Positions 38,101 to 47,374 of a stretch of 64,000 nucleotides of DNA are shown here, in pieces (the stretch's first letter is position 1; each line of letters opens with the position of its first letter). Origin of the DNA: Neelides folsomi (Eukaryota > Arthropoda > Collembola > Neelipleona > Neelidae); NCBI GenBank assembly GCA_034687125.1, contig JAQGBZ010000268.1, positions 23,515-87,514 on the forward strand. The letters run 5' to 3'. The translations under genes and the position numbers were made by a program. The notes beneath the pieces are model-generated. The model had not been told where the DNA came from. It did no database searches and saw only the letters and a list, made by a program, of their open reading frames with translations.

Positions 38101-38428
38101 GCGGAACGACGAAACTAACAGCTTTTGATTTGGACTTCGGATCTCCAGGATGACTTTTGTTAACAAAGTGACTCGGTACTGATAAATTAGTTTCCCCCTT
38201 TGGATCATTTGAAGGTTGAGAAGTCTCGGCTTTTTTCTTTGACGTGCTTGGAGACGGTTTGGAAGACTTTGGACTAAATGCGACAGATTTATTTGGAGAT
38301 TTGGTCAAAGATTCCTCTTCGACCTTTTCCTTCGTTTTCTTCTTATTTTGAACTTTGTCTTTCTCAGGGGGCTTTTTCTTTTCCTTTGTTTCTTCTTTCT
38401 TGAGAGGAGACACTTGAGCCTTCTTCAT
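26144..38428 (-). CDS. Pseudotetrameric CNGK-type channel: four K+ channel/CNBD repeats in one protein
   Basis: Plasma-membrane ion channel in which one polypeptide supplies all four 'subunits', as in sea urchin tetraKCNG/CNGK. I joined 36 exons by phase (total 7,749 nt, 2,582 residues): 38428-37666, 37581-36985, 36884-36766, 36662-36538, 36431-36402, 36230-36053, 35978-35728, 35574-35304, 35168-35032, 34917-34815, 34695-34419, 34348-34185, 33489-33341, 33218-32895, 32797-32563, 32469-32338, 32270-32058, 31930-31707, 31656-31474, 31383-31096, 31036-30882, 30814-30736, 30650-30583, 30479-30442, 30348-30245, 30150-30018, 29904-29711, 29603-29459, 29260-28992, 28810-28457, 28350-28218, 28078-27871, 27744-27623, 27483-27331, 27059-26886, 26800-26144. 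Exon 1 (about 254 aa) is Lys/Ser/Pro-rich and cytosolic. Each repeat has S1-S6, C-linker and CNBD. Filters: TTVGYGD, STGFGD, SGFGD, TTGFGE. The weak point is the exit from exon 28 (see findings). The C-terminus is basic (KKKKKYSNKSSKN). Confidence 0.9.
27081..27270. mobile_element. Palindromic MITE in a CNGK intron
   Basis: Starts TACTGGTCAGTTTACAAATT and continues CCTGGCACACCGCGCC. The right end in reverse complement starts TACTGGCAAGTTTATAAATT and continues CCTGGCACACCGCGCC. The roughly 40-nt arms flank a core of about 110 nt. The ends TA-CTGG...CCAG-TA suggest a Tc1/mariner-type element with a TA target duplication. It lies inside the intron between CNGK exons 34 and 35 (27060-27330). Confidence 0.75.
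33550..34160. mobile_element. MITE with about 40-bp inverted repeats and 9-bp target-site duplication in a CNGK intron
   Basis: The left end is GGTCGGGGTAACCATGTTGG followed by GACAAAAAACGGGCACATG. The right end in reverse complement is GGTTGGGGTAACCATGTTGG followed by GACAAAAACCGGGCACATG. Identical 9-mers GACATTTCT flank the element at 33541-33549 and 34161-34169. The right half is a degenerate tandem array of roughly 20-nt units such as GGGTTCAATGTGCCC and GGCACATGTGCC. There is no coding capacity. The 9-bp duplication is longer than the 8 bp typical of hAT elements and would fit Mutator-like insertion. It sits just inside the intron between exons 12 and 13 of the CNGK gene. Confidence 0.85.
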
Positions 38429-39222
38429 TTCAAGATACTTTTACAAGGATTTCCACGAATTTACTGATATCAAAACATCAATTCAAACTTTATGTTTTTA
38501 TTGATAAATTATAATTTGAGAAACGATTTTCAATTTGTGACAAAATTCAATTGTTTCCTGAACAACAGTCTAAACCCTGCGTCTAGAGAATTATCGGATC
38601 TTTCCCCCTGTGAAAATATTTAGGAAGCTGGTGGTATTTTAAACTGAGGAAAGATGGTGGTAAAAATTGTTCATTAATGCCCCAAATAATTCTGGTTCGG
38701 TTGTCGAGTCAAAGTCGATGACCGAAGATAAGTCGAATCGTGTTTAAAAAATGTCCAATGTATCACAAAAATTATGAATTACATATTAACCTATACATGT
38801 ACTAATATGCGTATGCAAAATGAAAAATGTATTGTTATATAATTGTTCGCAAAAATGTTCCTAACTGGATATTAAAAATATAAGCATTATTTAATCTTTA
38901 TCGCTCTCATCACTCGTTCTTCGTAACTCCATAATGGAATTAAATTAAATTTTCGAACTCATTGTTTGCTTTGAGTTTCAAGCCTCCACTTAAGAAATTA
39001 AATAAATTAAAAATTAATAACTTTCTTTATAATTGCATATTACATATTTGTTAAGAATAAACATTAGCGAATGGTTAAGCTTTGAAGATCATTTCTTATG
39101 GCGTACATCAGAATCCATAAAAGGAATATTTTATTTCAATTTTTGGCCCATTTTTAATGTTCGTTGGGTAATTTTAAGACTTCAAAAATTAAAGGCCGTT
39201 CTTGTTAATAAATTAATGTATA
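38429..39222. other. Head-to-head intergenic spacer between CNGK and gustatory-receptor-like genes
   Basis: About 800 bp between two divergent start codons, so it should hold both promoters. It contains one copy of a dispersed repeat at 38604-38699 and otherwise AT-rich DNA. I could not assign a TATA box or an initiator with confidence. Confidence 0.5.
38604..38699. repeat. Dispersed repeat, copy 2 (partner at 25739-25830)
   Basis: Begins CCCCCTGTGAAAATATTTAG and ends near TTCTGGTTCG. It is the same-orientation relative of the copy at 25739-25830, lying about 180 bp upstream of the CNGK start codon. Confidence 0.65.
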
Positions 39223-40878
39223 ATGGGTTGTTTAAGAATTACTCTTATTTCGGCATGCAGACCATTTCTGTTAATAGCAAAAATTATTGGAGTTTTTCCC
39301 GTCCCAATATTTCACATATTGAGAGGGACTTTAACCAAAAAATCAGTTTCTTATCTCTCAGTTGCCTTTTTTTATTCAATATTTCTTATGCTTTTCAACG
39401 AACTACTTTCTCTCGACATCAAAATTTCAACAGTGCAATTGATAACATGCAGTACTGGAGAATTTTCATTAGGACCCACAGAATTTCTTTCACTTGGAAT
39501 CGTCGCTTCTTGCCTCTTTATAATTAAAACTGTGACTATTCCCATTTTCACCATTTTAATTCCAATACGGATATGCAAATTTTTACATTTGATTCAAATT
39601 CTTGACACATCATTTAAAGTCCCTGTTTATTCAAATATATTCACGATTAAAAATTTAGTCAATTTAATTTCTTTTTTATTTGCACTTACAACGGATATAG
39701 TAGGAATGGCTAATTTCGCTGAAAAAACACTTTTGAATCATATTTATTTGGAAAATAAAGGAGTCAGCACTTATAAACTATTTGGTTTTAGGATATTTCA
39801 AAGCAAAGATATTTTACTTTATATCCTTCAATTTGGACTTCTAATTGGTAATTTAGCTCTATTTATTCTTATTTTTCTTCTTTGCATGTTTTCCCAAGGA
39901 ATAACTCAAAGAGTTAAAGTTGTTCAAGGACAATTTAAAATTTATTGTAAAAACATCAAGAGCAAAATCAATCCTTTAAATCCTAGAATTCAAATTCTTT
40001 CAAATAATGTGAAAACTTTCTCGACAAATCAAATGTTTTTTATTGAACAAAATACTTTAGAAGTCGTCATTGATTGTTATGAGAAATTGAGAGATTTGCA
40101 CAGCAAGTTAAATTCAATTTTTAGTATGTTTCTCTTCTTCTTCATTTCCACTACTGTTCTTTTTGTTATCAATGCTATTTTCTTCATTGTGAGCACTCTT
40201 GGCGTGGGGGCTTTCTATGCAATTTTTCATCCCGTTCAATCTATGTTAAATGGCAATTCTGAGGTAATTGCAATTCTCTCTGCAACATTTGTGGTGTTCT
40301 TGAGACTTTTTACTGTTATTGAATGTGGTGAGGAAATGGAGCAAGCGGTAATCCATATTTAAAAATTAAAGTTGTTTAACGAGTATTAATATTTAATTGC
40401 TAATATTTAAGTTTATTTAGTTAGATGGTTTGTTTAAAAATGTAATAAATTGGTACATGTATTTGATCATAATGGTTTTTGAAGTTTAAAAGAATTGCGG
40501 ACAGCTTCGACATGCGAATACGAACAACAGTGAAAAAAGATGCACACTTTAGTGAAAAGGTGTCCCAAAAGGGATATTCAATGAATGAATCCCTTAAATA
40601 TTTGCAAGATCTCAAAAGAAACAAAAGAGAATTCATATTAAATGCTGGTGGATTTTGTAATGTTAACAGACGCCTTATTTTTTCAGTAAATTTTTTATTC
40701 TTTTACTGTTCAATTAAATAGATTGTTATAATAATCACATTTTTCAATGTATGAATTTTAGATGTTGAATCCAGTTATCAGCTTTGCAATTGTGCTATCC
40801 CAATTTAGAAACTCGGAATCTTCGACGATCAATAAAGAGACAATGGTGACGACGTTGAGTTCAACAACAATTAGTTAG
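39223..40878 (+). CDS. Gustatory-receptor-like seven-transmembrane chemoreceptor
   Basis: Member of the arthropod gustatory receptor (Gr) superfamily, ligand-gated channels in chemosensory neurons. Three exons join in frame: 39223-40347, 40485-40685 and 40762-40878, giving 480 residues. Near the N-terminus, RPFLLIAKIIGVFPVPIF resembles the Gr opening (L..h.k..G..P). Six hydrophobic segments follow in the long first exon, with a charged intracellular loop around residues 225-290. Exon 2 ends with ILNAGGFCNVNRRLIFS and exon 3 continues MLNPVISFAIVLSQF. This matches the C-terminal Gr signature, in which an A-G-x-F-x-h-N-R-x-L helix is followed by a last membrane segment with TYhhhhhQF; here it reads ISFAIVLSQF. 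Introns at the C-terminal end are also typical. It starts head-to-head with the CNGK gene. The ligand is not predictable. Confidence 0.8.
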
Positions 40879-41426
40879 TGGTGTGGGTTATCATAATTTT
40901 CATGAATTCAAGAACATTTCTACCTATTTTTGAATAAAATTTTTAATAATCTTCTGTACAAATTAAAAATGTTCGAATCAATATAAAAATTATGATTTTA
41001 TTGCGTTTTACGTAATATACAAATACAGTATGTATTTTAAAATTTACACACGTGTCGTAATTTTATCGTTTAATGGAATGTTTAAATACATCATACAAAA
41101 AATACGTTACTTATTTACATACCTAATAGAAATTAATTAGGCAAATGAAAATAACGAAACGGCATGTGATTCTAACATTAAAAGTTATACATTACATAAA
41201 TCATAGCAAAGTTTGTTATTGTTTAACAACGATGTTAAATGGTTATTTATAATTTATAATAAAATTTAGTGAGGAGTTAAAATTTATTTACAACACAAAT
41301 TCTTTAAAGAACATTTTGGAAAATCATAGTCATAATGAATAAAATACTTATTAAAAGATATGAAATATGTAGATTTACTACGAAATGTCATTGGACAATT
41401 TTAAATATTAAGTGTTTTCTTTCCGG
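40879..41426. other. Convergent intergenic spacer
   Basis: About 550 bp of AT-rich DNA between the 3' ends of the gustatory-receptor-like gene and the SEC14-like gene. It should contain both 3' UTRs. No repeat or RNA gene was recognised. Confidence 0.55.
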
Positions 41427-43146
41427 TTATTGAGTTGGTTCTTTCGAATGAGTAAAAAGAAGTTTATCCTGTGTTCCACCGTATTTGAGAGGAAGTTGGG
41501 CTGGTGAAATATGGTGAGAGATCACGTCTTTCCAAACATGAGAGTTTGATCCAAAAACCTCAACTTTAGACAAAGTTCTGGAAGTCATCACTGGCTTCAG
41601 AATGCCAAAGAGAATGGAGAAAATTGAAGGAGCTAAAGAATAAATTCATCAAAGGTCCATTTTATGAAAATGTAGAAATCTTTAAACATGGCAATCTGTT
41701 ACTTTAAATGCTAACACCTTTTTATCCTGTGCAAATAAGGCCAATAAGCTTACCATTGACGCAAAACGCTTTCTTTAAATATTCAGGATAGTTGCTTTCG
41801 AATGTTTTCACAGTCTCTAAGATAGCCTCAATTGCTATATTTAATAAAAAAACGGTAAAATTTTAGGTGACTAATATTAAGAAAAATGTGTATAACTGAA
41901 GAAATAATGGTACTACAATAATACATTATAAAAATCAACAATCCATGACCGTTTCAAAATTACATTATGTAAAACATGTAAAATGACGCCTAAAAATTGA
42001 TATAATTATTAATTTAATAATAGTAATTTTTAATACCTTTAATTGAGGTCAATTGTCTCATACCAAATCCTTCCAAATCAAAAATCATCACATAGCTTGT
42101 CACTGAGGGAGAGTTGCATTGGGTCACAGCATCCACAATCTCTTGGATCAATTTAAAATTATTTTTGATGAAATTCGGCTTTTCTCCATTTGCCATCAAT
42201 TTCCGTACGTCCCAAACACCGGCAGGTAAAATACCAACTGAATAATTTTAAATGAATATAAATAGATTTTAAAATAAAATTATATAAAAATAAAAACAAT
42301 ATTCAACTATAATTTTACCTGGACTTCCTTCTTTATCATGTCCGCAAATTTTGAATTGGTAGAAATTTGCAATGTAAGCGGGAGCTTCCCATAAGGCTAT
42401 ATTTTCCATGTCATTTTCTTTTCTCCATACAAGACTCTGAATCAAATCAAATAATCAATATATTATACAATTTGTGTTTAATCTTCAATCCCAAAAGTTT
42501 TGATATTATTGTATACAATATGATTATGATGTATATGAACATCATTATTTATTCTATTTATAATTATTTATTTATATTCAAAGAAAGTGAAATCTCTTAT
42601 CCTTTACTTCATATCTACCAATATACATACTCTTTACAAAAATACACATTTAACGGTAACGCTACACGTGTAACTTATCTAGTACAAGGTTATGACTAAC
42701 AAATGGTTCGCTACGGTTAAATGCACAATAAAATGTTACCTTTCTCAGCATTTTCTCGGCTTCGACCAAATCAAAGTTGCGAGCTGAAAATAAATTTGTT
42801 TTATTTCTTTTGTTGAATGCAAACAAAATTCAAATTGGTATACCTATAGCATGCACTCAATAAAATAGATACACAATTATTCAATGAATAAATAATTACC
42901 TTCGAGCCATCGAAGGAGAAATTCGTCCGTTTGCTGGTTCTCATTCAAATCCAAATCTAATGTGATGTCTCTGAACTATTTTGTAAACAAGAAAAGACAA
43001 TATAAGAGTTAGCAATGAAAAACACCAAATATCCGAAATGAATGGCAATGGATCAATATAATATACAAAAATGTCAATTTGCTTACCTGGGAAATTTTGT
43101 CACTTTTTGTAAGCGGTACAACGGGGTGAGTTGCATTTGGGGCCAT
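41427..43146 (-). CDS. SEC14-like protein (CRAL-TRIO domain), short form
   Basis: Lipid-transfer protein of the SEC14L family, which binds phosphoinositides, tocopherol or other hydrophobic ligands. Seven exons join in frame: 43087-43146, 42900-42975, 42740-42783, 42319-42436, 42037-42237, 41754-41834 and 41427-41632, giving 261 residues. The N-terminal CRAL-TRIO-N region contains NQQTDEFLLRWLEARNFD and AEKMLRKSLVWRKEND. The lipid-binding domain contains CGHDKEGSPVGILPAGVWDV, SYVMIFDLEGFGMRQLTSI and TVKTFESNYPEYLKKAFCVN, followed by APSIFSILFGILKPVM and the closing LPLKYGGTQD. Animal SEC14L2-type proteins usually continue into a GOLD domain and reach about 400 residues. Here the frame stops 15 residues after YGGTQD, so the GOLD domain is absent. 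The start codon is in a good context (GAACCATGG). Confidence 0.93.
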
Positions 43147-45556
43147 GGTTCACTCCTCCTTATTCTAATATTCTAATTTAAAATTCAAACAATGAATTCT
43201 CCTCTTTCACTTGAGTCGAATGAGCAAGTAATAATATTGAACCAGTGAGGTCTAAATGCTTTGGAGATTGACGAATCCGAATCCGAAGTTGTCAGCTGCT
43301 TCCAAGCTGATTAAAATTCATCAGTACAGAGAACCAATAGTCAGCTCAGTCTTCTCTGGTCTGTAAAATAAATAGTTGTAATAATTTATGATGACGAAAC
43401 TACCAAGCGAATTTCTTCTAAAAGATATTATTTATAACTAAATGTAGGTATTTATGTAATGGATTTCCTTAAGTTCTTTCTTTGTTATACCATCTCCTAT
43501 CACTTAATTAAAAATTTATGCACAATATTAAACGCAAGTATTCGTTTGCTCATGATACTATAATAATACAATCTGTATGTATGCTATGTACTAATAAAGA
43601 TGTACGTAAGTACTGACATAGGTATTTATAACGATTTATAGTACCTACTCTGGGTAATAGGTACAATAATTACATAAGATATACTGTTTTACAGATATGT
43701 AGTAATACCCGTTCAATTAAGTGAAATTAATGAAAGTTGTATGTAATTAATTATATCATACCTTGAATATTATAACTATGAAGCAACGTTAAAATGCGAT
43801 CTTTTCTCAACAAATAAACCAATTCCTCTGGTGTGTTTTAAAGGTAATAGGAAAGTCAAGTTTAACAATCGGAATTTGATATGGAAAAGCTACGTAATGG
43901 GTTGTTTAAAGCGGAAGTTAAAATTATATTATTTAATGTTGCAATAAGAAAATATGAGTCAACTCGCCAAATCAGAAAATGTAAAAGGATATTCTGGAGC
44001 TGTGCCCTATATCCGAACGTGCTTGCTCTCTTATTTACAACCGCATACTGAATCTGAGTTTGGGAGTTAAGCAGATCCCCAAGAGCTCAGGATGAGTTTA
44101 CTTCTCATTGCACCATCAACTCTGCGTAGTCTGTTTTAAGAGAATAAAAATAGAAAATAAGTATATTCAGTGATTTGACAGAGGACGTGGAACTTTTATG
44201 CCTAGGTATCTATCCTTATATCATATTAGAATCATTTCACTTTCAAAAACACTCATTTAAAAGTCAAGCAAGCTTTCACAATTTGTAAATCAGAATAATC
44301 AGAACCAAAGTAGCTACAACGAAAGCTTGGGAAATTGATTTTTGAATAATTCAGAAATGTTCAAGTAAAATTTATTGTTTGTAGAGTTTAGAGTGTACTT
44401 TACATGTACGTACTATATGTACATAGGTATGTAATGTAAAGCATAAAGATCATAAAGAACTATTATTAATGATTGTCGGATTTTTTGCTTACATGAACTC
44501 TGAAGCGATGAAAATGATGAAATTTAGATTTCGAATTAGACTTGATCAGACTTGGTCTTCGTGAAATCCTTTGCCGCCTTCGAAAAATCAATAAATACGA
44601 AGTTTCTTGCTCATGAACATTGAGCACTATTGCGAACTTAACATTTGCAATCATCCTATACATGTTGATAAATTCAATTTCTCTTGTTCAATTTCCTTGG
44701 CTTCTGTACTTGGAATAAACATTGATGTTAATTCAAAATGTATTGTGAGTAAATGAAGTAAATAAATATTTATATTTTTTTAATATAGCAAAATATTGCA
44801 AATACACATGTATGTATGGTATAATTGTATAACTTGAAAAGGTCATTGAAACTACTAACTAACAATAAGTTGCTGTATCTGTATTTAAGTATTGGCATTC
44901 ATTAATATGTTTAATAAGCATCGAATATTATTGAATATTTCTATAAATTCTTTTGTTCATCTATCCAACTTTTCAATCACTCATTTCTCAATTTACACTA
45001 CTAAATATTTATTACATTAAATATTATAGGTAATATATTAAATATCCGCATTACAAGCATATTGGTTTCATTGAGTACATATGTTAACATTTGAAATGAT
45101 TTTAATTAAAGAAACCCATATAACCGTCCTAGTCATAGAAAGAAATGTTTGGAACATTTAATAACATTTATGTAGAGTATATAATAATTGTATTTAATAA
45201 GTTTAAATAAGAGATCGGTGGTGAACCCAAATTTTATCATTCTAACTTATGAATATCATGCAAATTAGTCAATTAGGAATGAGTAAACTAGGCATTTCTT
45301 TTATTTGCTCTTGTCAACACCTACTACATACATACTTTACTTAATGTTAGCACACCTAAGAATATCTTATAAATGGACTAAGATTCAAAGGTGAACAATT
45401 GAATTGCAATTATCAACTTTAGTTTAAAATGAAAGCAATGAAATGTACAGTTTTGTAAACTAAAGTTGCTCTATTTACAATGTCTACATAACATAAAACA
45501 GAAGTATTGTAAACTGTTTTATTCAGTCAACAATTGTCAATTGAGTCTCAAGTAAA
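43147..45556. other. Intergenic, AT-rich; nothing assigned
   Basis: About 2.4 kb between two divergent genes. The proximal part (43160-43380) probably contains the 5' UTR of the SEC14-like gene. A minus-strand frame of 65 codons at 44466-44663 (IFRRRQRISRRPSLIKSNSK) is basic but has no identifiable family or splice partners. No transposon or RNA gene was recognised. Confidence 0.45.
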
Positions 45557-47025
45557 ATGATCGTCTTAAAGCTACAGATATTTCTAATGTTTTATCTATT
45601 TATTAATGACGTGAATTGTGATAGTTTCAGATCTTTTTCAAAGGCATCAACCCCCATTGTCCGTAAACCCGTTTCCAGATATATAAAAGAAAACCGGGCA
45701 GTTTTCCAAGAACAACTTAATCCATTTCAAGATAATCCAATTGATTATTATGGAGAGGATCCAAATCAAATGCAAAGTTATTACCCTACAAGAAACCCGG
45801 ACGTTTACAAACCCAACGCTCAGTACAATGACTATTATGAGCAACAAAAAAATCAACTCACTAATAATCAGCCTGTAATTTTATCTCATTCCAATAAAAT
45901 TGTTTATAAGCCCTCCGTCAAACCAAAAATTCAACCAATTCAAATTTACGGGAAACGACTCCCAACAACGACAATAACAACCACTGCAAAACCCTTTCCT
46001 TCATTGAAGCCCCAACTTCAGGTATTTAAGTCAAATGACTTGACTTCAACAACACTTACAAAAACAACTACAGAATCAAGTATAGTCAAAACAATATCAA
46101 GTTTTCTGAATCAAAAGATATACGAGTATAAAGACAAATTAGAGAAAATGGATGATTTGGAAAAACATAAAAAAGATTCCAAGCATAGCCTTAATAGAGA
46201 TAAAATAGACGCCCAAGAAGAAAAATTCAGCGTGGTGAACAAAACTGTTAATGATGATGGAATTATTGCCCAAATTTCAGGTATAAACTAGTGTTCAATA
46301 TCTCATAAATATTTATTTTAATAATTAAGTTATTAATTGTTAATGATTTCATATTAACAGAACGACTTGGAATAAAAGATGAAGATGGACCGCCAGCTCC
46401 TTTGGTTGTTTCCGCTGCTGTTGGAGGAATTGAGAGTCTCCAATCTCTGCCCCAATTGAGTCGAACGGCAATTATCAAAACTCTAATTGTCGTTTTCCCA
46501 TTTGTAGTTCCTCTCATATTCGTTCCTCTGCTTATTATTTCAATTGGAGTCCTGCTCATTCCTATTGCTAGATACAATCATTTTTTGCATCATGACGGAA
46601 AATATTTTGAAAGGGAAGAACATGGAAGACTATTTGGAGATGTCATTCCTTTTGATATTGACTTTAGAAAATTAGCAAGAGGATTCCTTTCAAGCCATGA
46701 TTGTGTCGAGAGGGTGGCTTGTGAAATTGCTACAAGAGTCTCTAAAAGAACTTTTTTGGATGGATGGATATTACGGTAAGTTTTATTCATTGTCAATGTA
46801 ACTGCCAATGATATTATTAATTAAATTCAAGAGTTTTGATAGAAGTTTTCCTAAAAATTAATTTTCAGACTTTTGCAAAGAGCCGATAAATATTGGGCAA
46901 ATCGAGTATTTGATGCTTTAAGAAAATCAGATCATTTTAGAGACTGTCACCAATTTTGCTGTAGTCCACTGACACAAATGGGCGATTATATGAGAGCCTC
47001 TATCCTAAATCAAAATGATATATAA
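45557..47025 (+). CDS. Unrecognised signal-peptide protein with C-terminal membrane and Cys-rich region
   Basis: I do not recognise the family. Three exons join in frame: 45557-46280, 46361-46775 and 46869-47025, giving 431 residues. Residues 1-22 look like a cleavable signal peptide (MIVLKLQIFLMFYLFINDVN, then CDS). Residues 23-240 are low-complexity: Tyr/Asn/Gln/Pro-rich first (EDPNQMQSYYPTRNP), then Thr-rich (TTTITTTAKP, STTLTKTTTES), then Lys/Asp-rich. From about residue 242 a better-ordered part begins (ERLGIKDEDGPPAPLV). It has a strongly hydrophobic segment at about 283-312 (VVFPFVVPLIFVPLLIISIG). A Cys-containing C-terminus follows: SSHDCVERVACEIATR, then DCHQFCC. The D-C-x-x-R-x-A-C-E pattern recalls small Cys motifs of arthropod surface proteins (DM4/12-like), but the match is too weak to name. 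Its 3' end converges on Mad1. Confidence 0.75.
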
Positions 47026-47374
47026 AGCTAAGTATAGTTATCATTAGAATAACTTCCGTTGTTATATCCAAGTACATACACTACTATAGGCCCCTATTTA
47101 TTTGACAAAAGTTTGTATACATAAAATGAAAACGGGTGAAAGAAACTTAAAAATAATATTTATTTAATAATAAAAATTTATTTTATTTAATACATTGCGA
47201 ATGTATCATATACTCATATACTTATTATATAGCAAAGATTACTGTAAAGATAAATAAATAATGTATTTAGCACCCAAACACAGGAAGGTTGGCGCGCTCC
47301 TTCTTTTGGTCAAACCAGAGAGCGTGCCAACCTTCCTGTGTTTGGGTAGTAATATTGGATGAACACATTGTCAA
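47026..47374. other. Convergent spacer with a 76-nt palindrome
   Basis: About 350 bp between two converging genes. It contains AATAAA at 47169 for the plus-strand gene and the hairpin at 47272-47347, which lies 28 nt beyond the Mad1 stop codon. Nothing else is visible. Confidence 0.6.
47272..47347. repeat. Near-perfect 76-nt inverted repeat (hairpin)
   Basis: The left arm starts ACCCAAACACAGGAAGGTTG and continues GCGCGCTC. The reverse complement of the right arm starts ACCCAAACACAGGAAGGTTG and continues GCACGCTC. The 28-nt arms differ at one position, around a 20-nt loop. It is GC-rich in an AT-rich setting. It could be a foldback MITE or an RNA stem-loop in the 3' UTR of Mad1. Confidence 0.85.

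Noticed and set aside
39033-39527. 164-codon frame overlapping the gustatory-receptor-like gene
   Set aside because: It is a different frame from the clearly membrane-spanning receptor frame starting at 39223, and its 3' half is the +1 shadow of that gene.
43980-44130. Weak resemblance to 5S rRNA (GAGTTAAGCAG, ACCGCATACTGAAT words)
   Set aside because: The similarity is limited to two short words. The internal control region and pairing ends of 5S RNA are not present, so it is not annotated.
44466-44663. 65-codon basic frame on the minus strand
   Set aside because: No recognisable family and no neighbouring exons in phase.
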